Assembly (NCBI RefSeq): GCF_036884655.1
Contig: NC_088330.1
Span: 33,089,001 to 33,153,000, forward strand
Length of the DNA: 64,000 nt
Direction: 5' to 3'
Source: Musa acuminata AAA Group
Taxonomy: Eukaryota > Streptophyta > Magnoliopsida > Zingiberales > Musaceae
The first letter of the stretch is position 1, and each line of letters starts with the position of its first letter. Positions 24,382 through 37,337 of the stretch are shown here, piece after piece. The notes under the pieces are model-generated. The model was not told the origin of the DNA. It saw nothing but the letters and a program-made list of their open reading frames with translations, and did no database searches. Both the position numbers and the translations under genes were made by a program.

Positions 24382-27300
24382 TCATTTTGGAGTAATGTCT
24401 TGATTTGGAGGCACGCTGAATGGTTTGCCTTGTTTATCCCTAATCTGATGTTCAGAAACATCATCCCTTCCATCTTCTGTAATTATTCTGTCCTGTGCAC
24501 TTGATCCAGCATAAATGAAACTTCCTACAATCACCTAGAAAGCAGAAAGGCATTATTTGATGTTTTAAGGACCAGATGTTCCAAAATGAAATGGGAAGAA
24601 AAGAACCATAACACTAAGATTCAAATAAGTGCATAAATTTAGCCAAGTCAACTAAGAACTATTTTAAGTTCTTTGCCGCATAGCTGGTTCTGAATTAGGT
24701 TCAGATAAGATGCATATGACAGTGTACAAAATGCCTCGATGCATACAACCAAGTAGCGGAATGAAATAATATGAGTTCCAATTATGATAAACAAAGTATA
24801 ACTGAAATCCTTGGCATGACTAAATGTTTCATCACTATCAGTGCATCTAAAACTAAAAGTGTAAGCCAATAAATGGGTTAGAACTTATTAATTATATCTT
24901 AACATTATCTCAGATTTGGGATGACCGATTGCTCACTAAACATGTGAAACTTGAATTGAACAAGGAAAATTACACAACAATGGAGCCCAAAAATTAGGAC
25001 CTCCAGATCTAATACCATGGTTATCTTAGCCACAGTCAATCCATTCTAAAAGCATATGCTGATGGAGAAGACCAAAAAGTTCAACATTCTAATGCTAGGG
25101 TCAAAGTAATTTACCTGTACAGGTTTGGCAGCTATGAGTGATCCACCGACAAGTCCACCAATCACTCGACCATAAGGACTAGAAAGAGAGATGCATAGCC
25201 CTCTACTTTGGCTACGTAATCCATCATTATTTGTTGGCAAGTACAGTCCAGACAAGCAAAGTATCTCAAAAAGGCCCTATATAATTTGCCAAACCCCATT
25301 ACATAGTTATAAAAATTGGACCTTGGACCATGACTGAAATGAAAGAGTTTAAGACAGAAAAGTTCTCAAACAGCATTAGACAGCTGAAGCTATCCTATTA
25401 TTGAGTCGATCCAGGACAACTCAGACAATTACAAATTACTGCAGCATGTAATCACCAAAGTTATCGTAAGAGACAAATAACATGTGATACACAGTGCAAA
25501 CTCAAATACACTAAAATCCATATTCACTTCCAAACACAGATCAATTTTAGTGGCACTTACCTGCAGTGCAAACTAGCAATGACAACTTCCTGATATGCAA
25601 AACTAAAAATTCATATATTTGGCAGATATGGGCAGGCATTAGATATCTCCTGTTAGTAATGAAATGTAATGCAATTTAATCACTAACAAAATGGAAGTTT
25701 GCTCTTTGAATTCTAAAAGCATATCGCTGACATTGACAGCTTTTTTAACAATTTAATCACCAATCAATTTCATCCAGATGCCGACGCCTAAGGTGAGTCT
25801 ACTTTCATCACTTGCATACATTTCAAAGGTTTCTATTCAGTAGATAAAGATTTGTAAATATATCTTCCATTTAATACCAAATATATCAGGCTTTGAAATG
25901 CTAAAAAGGAATTACAAAAAATGGAAAAGAAAAAAAAATACCTGATGAAGGAATATCTAAAAAATGAAAATTTGACCTCATAAGTGACCATGATGCCAGA
26001 AGTTCCAGGCTTGTGAAGCGTTACTGTGGACACAGCACCATATGCTGAGAGGATAAAAACAGCCCTGGGTCCCTGCTTTGAAAATGACATAATCTTCTCT
26101 GAAATGTTCTGCACGAGAATGAAGATGATCATATTAATCACCAAATTTTAATAGCTTACGACTTCTGCATCTGAAACCCTCAACATAACTATATTTGTAT
26201 TCCTCTAAACACCAACTAGAAAATATTATTAATTTGTATTATTGGAAAATATTTAATCTGTATCACTAGTAACCCAGGATTCAACCGACCACAAAATTTC
26301 CTTTCTTCATGCTATATTTAGCTTAGGTTATTCTCTTGCAGAACTTCCTTATTTTCCCAACCATGCATTGTAGCCATCTACTTCCAAATTCTCTCTCTCG
26401 GATGTCAGTTGTCACACATACACACAAATGAAAATAAAGATTCACTTGACCTCCAAAACTTTGCTATTAGTGTTGTGCATTTCTTTCTCCACATAAAAAG
26501 CAAATGGAGTAACTAATTTTCTTTCTGTTTCATCTCTGCTACCATACCACATACCCAGTTTGTATGCATTAGACTTGTTCAAATTCTTTACCTCATCTGA
26601 TTATTATAGATTTTGTTGCTCTAAACATATTTTTTTAGAAAAATTATTACTTCAGAAATAAATACAACAAAAAATGTTCCATATTCTCTAACCAGGCACG
26701 ACTTGATTGATATGTAATTTGTTGCAATAAAGTCAAGGACCTTTAAGGGATCACATCCATTTGACAACCTTTGGAAAATCTACAGTGGAAACTAGATCAT
26801 TTATAAGTATGATGATTGTCATAGCCATATAAAATATTTCTATATCAACAGCATGGGAATTTAGGACTAAACATATACCTGTATGCTTTGTGCAGCAAAA
26901 GCATGCATGACAAACAGACAAACAATTTATATATATACATATAAAATAACCAATACCATGTAACAAATAGATCTCACACAAAAACTCTATGAATTCCCAG
27001 CCATAAACTTGTTTGACATAAAGTAATGCACCATGTACAGGCTTCTCAGCGGCAGTTTTGGATATGCTGAATAGGAACCACACCACACATTTATAACAAA
27101 AAAAAAGATATCCGAGAGGAAAGAGGCAACACATGATAAAAATGAAGCCATAGAATTCATACCTCACCTACTGCAATCATCATGACATGGGGAGTAAAAC
27201 CAACTCCAGCTGAAGTAACAATCCATTCACCTGTTGCAGGGTGGTAGGCAAAAGTTTTAAGATTCAGTATTATAGATTGCATCCTAGATGTAGAGTACCA

Positions 27301-28429
27301 AGAGATTTTATGAGTATCTCATTGCCTGCCTAATAAAAAATAAAAGTCAATGCAGAACACATGCCCTTTAATCAATAAAGGTGAGTGCAACAACACAGCA
27401 TTAAAGCACATATTGACAAAATTAAGCACAGCGATTTAAACCCATCAACTCTGCCTTGAATTACTTACTAACAGATAATTGAAAAGATGGAGATTGTCAA
27501 AGGTTGCATGTGGTATGCAGATCAGTAACAGGTCAGCTTTTACCCAAAACCCTGACTTTCTAAAACATGCAATCTCTACCAGAAACACGATCATTATGAA
27601 AAAGGAGAACCTTTTACAACCCATTCAACAAATTATAACTATGTGAGTTTATACTATGCGAAAATTCATGATCCTCCAATTCACTAAAGCATGTTAAGAA
27701 CAAAGAACTGCAGGACATTGAGACTTAACTAAATCACATAGTCTGACAGAGGGTAAATCAAAGAAAGAACTATTATAATAACACCAGAATGTCACTGTAT
27801 CTGATGGTATTGACAACTATTTCACGAGAATGCACAAAAAATCGAAAGTCTACTCGTTTTTATGGTGTTACTGGTGTCCCCCTTAGTCTTCTTTAGTTCA
27901 GCTTTGCTACGGTGGCAATGGATTCACCAAAATTTCAAAAATGAGGATTTTTGCCACCAGGAATACGAATAACCAATAATCGAGCATTTACTCGAACACC
28001 TGATGGTTAACATTCCAAATGGCCTCACAGTGTTACAAGAGTCGGGAAGAATCACTCCTAAACACTAATGCTTGCAGTGCAACCACTAATCACCATTTCG
28101 TTCGATATAGTCACGGAACAATGCAAGATTCCATCGAAGGAGAGATTTCTCTACTCACCAAGCCGCCGACTGCCCGGCGGTCTGCCTCTTCGCCGCTCAT
28201 GTATGGAAGCTTCGGATCCATCGCACCCATACCCTCGCGGCTTCGCCTCCTCCGGCTCCTCCTGGCCCGCTATCGCGCCGAAACCGCCACCAGGGAGGGA
28301 CGATTCCACCGAGCATGTCACCGAGCTGGCGCCGTCGGAAGGCGCTGCCGAGCTCGCTGCGGATTTCGGCAACGGCGGGAAGCCCGGGGGAGCGGTGCCC
28401 ACCAGGTCGGGGCGCGGAGTTCCACCCAT
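24382..28429 (-). CDS. AT-hook motif nuclear-localized (AHL) protein, intron-containing type
   Basis: Five exons on the minus strand: 28159-28429, 27163-27230, 25977-26108, 25115-25276, 24382-24534, all phases consistent (261 aa). AHL proteins bind AT-rich DNA through the AT-hook and form trimers through the PPC/DUF296 domain; they modulate growth and flowering genes in the nucleus. Residues 1-78 are a Pro/Ala/Ser-rich N-terminus starting MGGTPRPDLVG. An AT-hook core lies near residue 80 (RRRGRPPGSRRL). The PPC domain runs from about 91 to 212: WIVTSAGVGFTPHVMMIAVG, RAVFILSAYGAVSTVTLHKP, GLFEILCLSGLY, GRVIGGLVGGSLIAAKPVQV. The PPC core usually reads GRFEIL; here the Arg is Leu. The C-terminal exon is polar and ends PPNQDITPK. 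Introns place it in the clade B group. Confidence 0.92.
26202..26261. repeat. Dispersed repeat, copy 2 (in AHL intron 2)
   Basis: It shares CCTCTAAACACCAACTAGAA and TATTGGAAAATATTTA with 20831-20885, with one short indel. Confidence 0.75.
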
Positions 28430-29200
28430 GGCTAGAATACGAAATGAGGAGTTGACAAGGACCTGCAGATGAACAAAAGAAAACCACCTCTTACCCTTCC
28501 TTTCCTCCTCCTCCTCGTACGCCCGCGCTCCGTGAAAATAATCCAAGGATGGCAACAGAAAACAGCGGCACGGAATGGGGCCTTTGTCGGAAGCTGCGGC
28601 CTCCAGTTCCGCGAACTGCTCCGCCGCGGAACCCTCGAGGAAATGCTGGTGTGGAAGAGGGCGGGAGAGCCCGCGCGCGCAGTAAGAGTGCAAATGGCAC
28701 GCGGCGGTGTCGAGGCCCGACTCCTCTGAGCCCTCTCGCTCTCCTCTCTCTGCAAAAGAGAAAGGAAACGGCACACCACGCAGCAACAAAACGCCATCCT
28801 CTGCCTTGGCGGAGACATGAACCAGGGTGTTCCTCCCACAAAAACTATGACGTGTACGCCTAGAAACTTGTGTACAAGGGTCCCACGCGTAAATCCCTCC
28901 TCGCAAACATCGCCCACAAATGCTACATCGCACACACAGACACACTTCATAGTTCGCAATGATTAAGAAAAGGACATGAACGACATGGAATTAAAACAGG
29001 ACGACTCGAACAACCTTCGACGCACCATAAAAGGAGACGTTGCCATCGGCAACATAATTCTACCCTAAGGTAGTTTCCGACGCCTGAACTCCACCAACGA
29101 TCACTCGGGTAGGAGGCAGCGACCTTATTCCACACGGTATGGTCAACATGACTCAGAAACTAAGCAACCTCGGATGCCAATCTCACCAGAGACAGCTGCA
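28430..29200. other. Upstream region of the AHL gene and 3' flank of the UGT
   Basis: This is a GC-rich leader and promoter zone of the AHL gene. A long minus-strand frame continues upstream of the AHL start to 28945, but its composition is that of a GC-rich leader and no domain is visible. Nothing else is supported. Confidence 0.5.
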
Positions 29201-30607
29201 TCATCTGGTAATGTGCGCAACGAAGGCATCCAACTCGGCTCGTGAAGCTCCCCCCTCCGCTATCGCCTCCCTCACAGCTTCCCCTATAACCCTGGCTCGT
29301 TCTCTTATCTCTCTCCCTTCGTCGTAGACCATCACCCGCTTGATCGCCTCCTCGATCACCGCCCGCGTCGTCACCTTGTCGGCCCGAGGCGTCCACTCTC
29401 CGACCGTGACTCCCGCCTTCAGGTGCCCCGTCACCAGCGCCGCGATCGTCGGTTGGTCCGAGTGCATGGGCCACGCTATTACGGGCACGCCCATGCACAA
29501 GCTCTCCATGCACGAGTTCCACCCGCAGTGGCTCACGAACGCGCCCGTCGCCGGGTGCGACAGGATATCCAGCTGCGGCGCCCACCCCCGCACCACCAGT
29601 CCGGTCCCTGCCACCTTCTGTTCGAATTCCGGTGGCAGCTCCATCCGTCGGACGTGTCCGTTGTCCTCGGCGGCGAAGATGTCTCCCCTGTCGGCGTCTC
29701 TGACCACCCAGACGAAGCGCTGCCCGCTAAGCAACAGCCCGTTCGCCAGTTCCTCCACCTGCTCGTCCGCCATCGCAGTAGTCGTCCCGAAAGAGACGTA
29801 GACGACCGACGCTGGCGGTTGCTTGTCCAACCAATATAGGCATTCGTGTGGCTGTCGACGGCGGCCTCCGTCGATGACTGCCATCGGACTCAGTGGCCCG
29901 AGGGTGAAAATCTTCCTGTCTCGATGCTTAGGTTCCCGAGCTAGAAGGTCAATGAACTCGCCCTCGATAGGGCGGCAGGTGTTGAGCAGCCTTCCGGCGC
30001 TGGCAGTGTTCTCGTCAATGCGGCGCCTTGCAAAGGCCCCGAACTCTTCGGTGATGATGCCGTCCAAGGGAGGGAGGGCCAAGCCGCGATCTCTCAGCTC
30101 GTCGGCGGCCGATGGGCGATCGTAGAAGACTTGGAACAGGGCCGGGAGGCAACTGAAGTTGTATGACTCCGCGTTGTGGAGGGCGGCGGCCTCGACTGCG
30201 GCGAAGGAGGCGAGGGAATCGTGGACGACGACGACGCGGCGGGAGGAGGCGGAGAGGGAGCGGAGGAGGACGGAGATCGGTTCGTCCAGGTGCTCGAACG
30301 CGTCGAACATGGGCTGGAGGTGGGCAGGGAACCTGGTCGTGGTGGAGCTTCGGTCAGGAGGCGGGCTAGGGAAAGCAGGGATGGGGAGCTCGTGGAAGTG
30401 AAGCCGGGAGTCTCCGCCCCAGGCAGGGTTGACCCTGGATTTGGCCTGGTGGATGTGGGTGGCGGAGGTCGCGAAGTGAACGGAGAGGCCGGGGCGGCCA
30501 CAGAGGAGGAGGGCGAAATGGTGGAGCTGGGCCAGGTGGCTCTGCGCCGGTAGGGGGACGACCACCACCACCACATCTTGAGCTTCCTCTTGTCTTGCTG
30601 CTTCCAT
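29201..30607 (-). CDS. UDP-glycosyltransferase, zeatin O-glucosyltransferase-like (UGT93 type)
   Basis: Intronless, 468 aa, GC-rich. GT-B family 1 enzymes transfer a sugar from a UDP-sugar to a small molecule in the cytosol; the closest resemblance by eye is to (cis-)zeatin O-glucosyltransferases, which reversibly inactivate cytokinins. Visible features: a VVVVVVPLPAQSHLAQLHHF start with the presumed catalytic His24; Asp130 in VVVVHDSLASF as the likely partner; a mid-section LYWLDKQPPASVVYVSFGT; and a complete 44-residue PSPG box, W342 to Gln385, with WAPQLDILSH, FVSHCGWNSCMES and AWPMHSDQ. The final Gln suits UDP-glucose, although some members use UDP-xylose. The frame is open upstream to 30748, but a TATA-like element at 30684-30689 and a CT/GA leader place the start at the Met at 30607. 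The acceptor cannot be settled from sequence. Confidence 0.93.
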   Translation of the reverse strand: MEAARQEEAQDVVVVVVPLPAQSHLAQLHHFALLLCGRPGLSVHFATSATHIHQAKSRVNPAWGGDSRLHFHELPIPAFPSPPPDRSSTTTRFPAHLQPMFDAFEHLDEPISVLLRSLSASSRRVVVVHDSLASFAAVEAAALHNAESYNFSCLPALFQVFYDRPSAADELRDRGLALPPLDGIITEEFGAFARRRIDENTASAGRLLNTCRPIEGEFIDLLAREPKHRDRKIFTLGPLSPMAVIDGGRRRQPHECLYWLDKQPPASVVYVSFGTTTAMADEQVEELANGLLLSGQRFVWVVRDADRGDIFAAEDNGHVRRMELPPEFEQKVAGTGLVVRGWAPQLDILSHPATGAFVSHCGWNSCMESLCMGVPVIAWPMHSDQPTIAALVTGHLKAGVTVGEWTPRADKVTTRAVIEEAIKRVMVYDEGREIRERARVIGEAVREAIAEGGASRAELDAFVAHITR

Positions 30608-30640
30608 CGCCTCCTCCGGTCGCAAGTCAATGGTGGAATA

Positions 30641-30690
30641 GTCTCTCTCTCTCTCTCTCTCCCTCTCTCTCTCTCTCTCCTCCCTTATAG
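30641..30690 (-). promoter_or_regulatory. TATA-like box and (GA)n leader of the UGT gene
   Basis: On the minus strand TATAAG lies at 30689-30684 and is followed by a ~40-base GA dinucleotide tract (30680-30641), then the ATG at 30607. The spacing fits a transcription start within the GA tract and rules out the upstream in-frame Met codons. Confidence 0.5.
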
Positions 30691-31605
30691 ATATCATAAT
30701 AACAGCGATGTGATCCCATTGTCCAGTCATGAAATGACAGGTCATCAATCATCCATCACCGGTACGTCATTACCAACTGCAATGACTAATCCATCAGCAA
30801 TGAGATTATGAATAAGATCATTTATTTTCCCGTAAAGTGTAGCATAATGGTGTGGGTGACAGTGCTTTGGTTTGTAAGCTCTTACCTGCAGAATGAATGC
30901 AATTCTCATGGGAAAGGACAAACCTGAAACGTGAAGAACAGGGCATTGATTGTTGGGAAGCTTGTGACCACAAATTTTTAGAACAAAAAAATGATTTTGA
31001 AAGTGTTTTTACTTTGAAAAAAAAGTAAAGATCATTGATGATATTGATTGCCACTTGTTAGATGATTTGAACCCCATAAAAAGAAAAAAGGGGGTTATAC
31101 AGGGTCACTTTACCTGAGAAAGCATTATAAAGATCAGAAAATGGTGGCAATGACCAAATCTATTCAGGTCCATGACAATATCAAATGTCCACGTATAAAT
31201 GGTTATTATTATCTATAAGGTCATGCATCCAAGACCTGTACTTTGTTACACCACAGAAATCTCTATAAATCTCCTTTTATCTGCCAAAAAGAATTAGAAC
31301 ATATGTAACATTGTTCCAGAACTCATGATTTCCATCATTCCTTCACACTCTGATAACAAATAGAAAGAAAGCCAGCTTTTGGCACCAGGTTGACACAGCC
31401 CTTGAATTTAGCTCATAAGAACTTGGTAGCTGCCCCCGATGACCAAGAATGATTGCCAGTGTATCCCTCAAGCTAGAACATTTATTCGATATCCTCGATC
31501 GCCGATCAGATTCTGGCATCGCAGTTCTGCGAAGCAACGCGGTGCAGCTGGTGCAGGATCAAAGTTTTAACCATCGCTGTTTGACCGATACAAAGTGCTC
31601 TAACT
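30691..31605. other. Intergenic between the UGT and the DUF3527 gene
   Basis: Moderately AT-rich sequence holding the UGT promoter and, further on, the 3' untranslated region of the DUF3527 gene. No gene or repeat is visible. Confidence 0.6.
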
Positions 31606-34600
31606 TCAAACTCTTCCCATTGGAGAAAAGGGTGCATCCAGCAAAAAAGATGTTGGTTTCACTTTTCTTTCTTCACTTGCAGCGGCTTCAATCAGTCGCC
31701 AGACTTCTTCCTCGAGGAGTAATTTCAATGAATTAGAATGTGACTTTTGCCTGTTCTTCTCCTGAATAACAGCTGAAGCAACATCGAAACCATGCAATAC
31801 GGCAATGCAGATCGAGAATGCCTGTAAAGTTGATAATCGTGCATGGAAATCAACAAGATATTGTCCTTTCCCATCAGCCATTATTGATAGTGCAGGCACC
31901 TTTTCTTTGCTTCCCTGTTTGCATGCACGAATCAAGGGTCACAGTATTAACAACACAATTCTGCCTCAAATTAACAATATTCACAGAATGAAATCAACCA
32001 ATAATGTAATAGCAGTCAATAAGCTAAAAGATAATGTTAGAAGAACACTACAATCTATGGTCTTTCAGAAAAATTGCTGAGTTCACACAATATATATTGT
32101 AATTCAGGAGTTATAAGCAACTAGAATATTTAGACCATTGATTCCTAAGCAAAAAGTTGCCCAAAAGTTATGTATGATAAGACTTGCTTGTTTCAATTGG
32201 CAATATACTAACCTGAGCAGATTAAAAGGAACAATGGCAGGCATTCCGTAGATGGCCTTCACAGTATCAAATTTGCTTCATTTAATGAATATCTTTCCAC
32301 CTGATGCTGGAAAGTTCACTACACTCCAGAATAAAGATGGCAAATTTCCACTAACCAACCAAAAGTTCCTAGATAAGATATCTTGTGATGCCAGCAGTCT
32401 GTAGGCTTATAGGCAGCATCAGCGGGATAATTCAATTTTGAGTCATTTTCTGTCCTAGAGAATTGACTCTCAGATGCTTTGAAATATCCCTTGACACTTC
32501 ATTTGAATTTATCGTTATGACATTATCTTTATGGCTAAAACTCCCAGCATATCATGTCTTTATGCCTAAAACCCCATAATAGCGGGCAAAACTTGCCACC
32601 ATGTTGAGGTTGCTCCTTTGAGACCTAAGCGTCCAGAGGGTAATAGAAAAGTCTTCTATGGGTTTTCAACTAAAGGATTTTGCTCATGATGGTTTACAGT
32701 CGAACTTCAATGACAATAAATATACACTGCAAGAACATTCACATCCAAGGCAGATGAAAATTGTATCCATTTTTTGTAGTTGATCTAGTATCAAATTTCA
32801 GTAGAGAAGCATCATGTTTGGATTAAGGGAAGAGAGAGAGATAGGGGCTATCATCAGCTATTTATGTTCTTAGCAGACAGAAATAATAATATAAAAGAAA
32901 GTAAGACGGAATATAAAATATCTAGAGGGTACACATAAAGATAACGGGGACAAGCAGGGCCAATGAACCAAGAATTTAGCATATAGCAATGTACCAATTA
33001 AAAATGATCCCATCAACATGTTTCATACTCATCCAACGCCAGATAGAAGTGGAGATAACTGGACATTTCCACCAGTGAAGTAGGATCCTTAAAATATCGA
33101 AAAGAAAACGAAGCCAGCAAGCCTAATTTTACCAAAAATAAAGCAGCCTGACTCTACTTGAACTACAGATTTCAAGTCTCATTTGTAATCATATAATCTA
33201 GCAACACCTTTCACACATTCCTGTAACAGACTATAATGCCATAGCAATGTGAATAAAAGCCCATTCTTAACTAGAACTAATTCTCACACCAATTGAACCC
33301 CTCAGCCCGAGACAAAGATTTGCAATAAATGAATATTCCATCAAGAAACAACAGATATTAATCATGTCATACCAAAGAGATGGCAATGCAGCTCGAAATC
33401 TTGAGATTACCGTACCTGAAGAAAAAGAAACATTGACTTCCGACTCTCAAATGTTTGGGAATCCACCCAATCATCAGCATGAGAATTATTGAACACGACA
33501 ATTGGGCAGCCCATGTCCCAGCCACCACAATCACATCCTCCACCAGACCTCCATCTATCTTGTAAGGTGGACGGACCACCTTCATCGGTATTTGGCAACC
33601 CATGTGTGCCACTAGGGGTTATCACCTTGATAGTTGCAGGATTTAGGCAGCTGCAGATCTCCATTTCCTGATCAACAGCAGGATAACTTGATAAATTTTG
33701 ATTTTCTTTTGAGGTGACTTCTTTTAAACCTTTTGAGCCCTTCCTTCTATCGAAAGGAATTTGAACAATAGTAGTTGCAATCTCAAGTTGCGGATGCAAA
33801 TCTGCTGGTGACCATGGGCAAGAAGTTGATGCATCTGACCGAAAACTACTGCATGTATTCCGAGTAGGATTTTGGTGCTCCTTTGAATTATCTATGCCTA
33901 TATGTTTCTCTTTGACTGAGGTTGTGCTGACACTACTGGTCAGAGGATGAGTAGAATCTAAAGAGCACTGAGATCTTTCATCAATCATGATGCTCCTTCT
34001 TGCTTGGGCAATGTCATATAGAACAAACTCCATAGCTATCGAGTTATGCAATGATCCTTTTTCTCTTACTTCTGAGCACAAAAAACAAGAAACTTGCATC
34101 TGCCCAACCATTGGAGGTGCTTGCCCATCCTGATCTTTTGTCCTGCTGTTGTTGTTTATCTTCTTGTTAGAGCTATGGAAGGTATAAATCCAGTTAAATG
34201 CATTATCAGTTTTCCATGTCTTAGCAATAAGAACATCTTCAGGAGCTTTTACAGAGAACTCAAAAATTGGGTTTCCATTCACAGTTTCCAGTTTAAGGAT
34301 TCCATTAAGGTGAGCAGGTGAAGAAGCTGTGATAAAAGCCTGTTGTCTCTGTAAATTTTCATCCATCTCCATCTGCTGTGCCATAATAGAGAGGTCATTT
34401 AGTAAAGATTCGCAAAGCACTTCACTCCTCCTGATTTTTGCAGCTTCACTAGCACTACTTCCAAAATTTTCTTTTTCTAAATGCGATGAATTTTGGAGAG
34501 ATTTGGTTTTCCTAATGGGATCAGAAGTGTTACTGGGTGGGGTAAGTTGAATTTTTGGGTTGGCATTAAGTAAAGCAATTTCTAACTTAGCTATATTTGA

Positions 34601-35389
34601 CATCCCTCCCTTTGATGAAAAGGACTTTGGTAGAATATTTACTGAATCTAGTTGGGAAATGATTTCCTCAGAAATTCTAGGATCAGTTCTTTGATCATGA
34701 TGAAACTTTTGATCCTTGTGAGATCTTGCTCTTAGAAATTCATTTGCTGCATATGTAGAATGAGATTCTGTTTCAATGCTTTGCAGGCAGATCTCAAAAA
34801 GGTCATCCATAGAACTATTCTTTCTGGAGGCAGAAGATGAGCATGATTTATTCAGACTTTGATTCTTGTCAGGAAGATCATGAGATGAAAGATCTAAAAA
34901 ACCCATAGATCTTGTTGTGTTTGAGTCGGTTGGGTCAACGGATAAAGGATCCAATGTGGCATCCATAGAACCAAGAGGTGAATGTTCTTCATGTGAAAAC
35001 AAAACAGGTTCTTTCAAGCCATGATGATGGGATGAATCAATGATATCAAATGAAAAAAAAGCATCACCACTGCAACATGATTCAACTTTCCTCATCTCTC
35101 TTAGTTTTCTCATTCTTGATACCTCTTTAGAGCTCCGATACATAGAACCTCTTTTTGGCACTTTATCACTCATTTTTAGAGGCATGATTTTGTAACTGGG
35201 GCTGGAAGAATAACTGCGGCCCAGTACTCTCAGATCACTATCCAATCTGTTCAAGTCGTAATATCTAGGAAGTCCTTTTCTATCACATTCTTGTACCTTT
35301 TTACTGCTAGAAATGCAAGAACTAACAACTTTGGGCCTCAATCTTACTTGAAAATTGTCTTCAGATTTTAAGCCTCTTTCTTGCCCCAT
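31606..35389 (-). CDS. DUF3527 domain protein (plant-specific)
   Basis: Two coding exons: 33416-35389 and 31606-31914 (phase 0; 760 aa), separated by a ~1.5-kb intron. The start is the Met at 35389 (MGQERGLKSEDNF), which matches the way this family begins. A strong acceptor (TATGTTTCAG before 35404) indicates an untranslated first exon. The N-terminal half is Ser-rich and basic (RMRKLREMRKVESCC) and looks disordered. The C-terminal part carries the DUF3527 region: FEFSVKAPEDVLIAKTW, WIYTFHSS, EFVLYDIAQARRS, GGGCDCGGWDMGCPIVVF, then DFHARLSTLQAFSICIAVLH across the splice, and the tail DAPFSPMGRV. The molecular function of the family is unknown. The Cys/Gly-rich GGGCDCGGWDMGCP is a strong family signature. 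Confidence 0.88.
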
Positions 35390-35403
35390 CAATATGATAA
35401 GTT

Positions 35404-36400
35404 GCTGAAACATAAGGGAATCAAGTTAAGTACCATAAATAATCATGAGATCCAAAACTAGTATCATGTACTAATGTATTATAACCATTCTGGATGGGCA
35501 TAATTCTGATCTTGGACTCATATCATAAAATGCATAAAATGGTGGGAGAGCAATATTTGAATGCATGCAACTTGTCCTCCATCTATGTTTCTTTCTAGCA
35601 CGACATGGAGGTCTAAGTATGTTTAAAACCATTCTGAAACCATGTTAGAAATATCTTCCTTCTGCAGAACAGGCATAATGTAGCTGAACTGTGATGATGG
35701 TTAACCTAAGTTGCCAAATAAAAGAAACAATCTTGAGGCTGAAATTTGCAAATTTAGATACTAAGAAAACATAATAAATACCCATTTGCACCGAGAAAAG
35801 AACCATATAGCAACAGCAGCATTTCAGAAAGCAGAAAAAAATGAAGACATCCCGCTGTCGCTTACAATGCCGAGCCACAGTGCGGGGGCAAAAGGTGGAC
35901 ACAGCTGAAGAAACGTGATTTGGAATCGAATCAAAGCACTAAACCCCAGAAAACAAGTAGATTTCCCCCAAACAAAACCTTCCTTAATCATAGAAAAAAA
36001 ACAAAAAAAGGAAAAATGTGAGGAAATCTTCATCATCAATAGGAATCTCATCCCAGTGCAAAAATAGCATAAGATCTCAAAACTTTACCATACAAGGTAG
36101 AAATCACAAAAAGGAGCTATTTTTCTCCCTAAAAATCTCATCTTGTGTCAGAAAACGAGATCAAAGGAACCGGAACCCTCGAATTCTTAGTGCCATTAGC
36201 AAAGGCGCCCATCAACAAACATCCTTCATTTCAGAATAGAATCCCTAAAAGTTCCTTAAACACGGAAATAAAGAAAAAGAAATAGGAAAGGAAACAGAGA
36301 AATGCGGACTACCTCTCCTCAGGCGGAGATCTTTTCCCTCGCTTGTTTCGTCTGGTAGAAAGCAAGGATGCGGAATTCTATTGCGGCCTATAGATTGGCT
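35404..36400 (-). other. 5' untranslated exon(s) and intron of the DUF3527 gene
   Basis: A donor (GTAGTC) follows 36313 on the minus strand and an acceptor precedes 35404, so a leader exon of ~50-100 bases near 36313-36400 is plausible, with a ~900-base leader intron. No other coding sequence is supported here. Confidence 0.45.
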
Positions 36401-36917
36401 ATCAAACAATGGCTGGGATCAAAGAGAATAATATGCATGTCAAGCAAGCCCTTTTTCCACTTGCTGTGACACACTTCTCGAGGTTTGGTCAAGGCCTTTT
36501 ACCGTCCGGTTCCGGTTCAGCTTCCCTCTCTGGGGATGCTAATTAAAGCTGAGCTGCTACTAAAATACTCGTTTCCGACGCCCGAATCGTCCTGCCTCAC
36601 ACTGCACTTTTCTGCTGCATGAAATTACTGATTTCTCCTTTCCTAACTTTCTTCCGGTCTTTCATCTTGACCAGAAAATTTGCTTCCAAACGTTCCAAGC
36701 AGCAACCGTAGCCTAGATTGGTCATCCATGGCCTGATTTGTCTTCCTTCTCAGTTCATCATTAGGGTATTATAGATCGACACAGAGCCTATTACATTGAA
36801 AGGTTCAAATGACTCTTTAGTAAAACCCTAATCGAGGCCAATTCGGTTAAATTTGTTATATATCCACTAATTTATTGGGCCTAACTCATGTGGCCCAAAA
36901 TATTTGGATTGATTTTG

Positions 36918-36965
<48 letters not shown>
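36918..36965. repeat. (TA)n microsatellite
   Basis: Uninterrupted TA dinucleotides, about 24 units. The surrounding 36400-37200 is AT-rich and shows no gene. Confidence 0.95.
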
Positions 36966-36967
<2 letters not shown>

Positions 36968-37337
36968 AAATATACTATTTCCAAGTAATTATGGAACTTT
37001 ATATGGTTACGATATATTATTATATTATGCTTTCTAAAATAATTAATTATTTCTAATAAGATCTATTATTGTATATCGAATATACTTATATATTTTGATT
37101 ATTTGCGCTTGAATTAGTTCTTATTTTTCCTATATTTTCTTCTATATTATTTTTGATTAATTGATATCGAACGTTTCCTTCTCATATTCAAGAAAGCTAC
37201 GTTGGTTTTCTTGAGATTGGTTGCAAACCCCTTTCCTCTCTCGCTCAATTCAACGAACACGGCCCCGGCAACTCGGTTCTCGAAGATTGGAGGAACTGAA
37301 ACCTCCTTGTGTGGCCCAAGCCGCCGTGATTCCAAAC

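Noticed and set aside
28151..28959. Long minus-strand frames extending upstream of the AHL start (up to 264 aa)
   Set aside because: The AHL coding region starts at the Met at 28429. Upstream residues are low-complexity, GC-driven, with no domain and no family match known to me.
29160..30630. Long frames overlapping the UGT on both strands (up to 178 aa)
   Set aside because: They are shadows of a GC-rich gene with G/C at third positions; only the 468-aa frame carries the UGT motifs.
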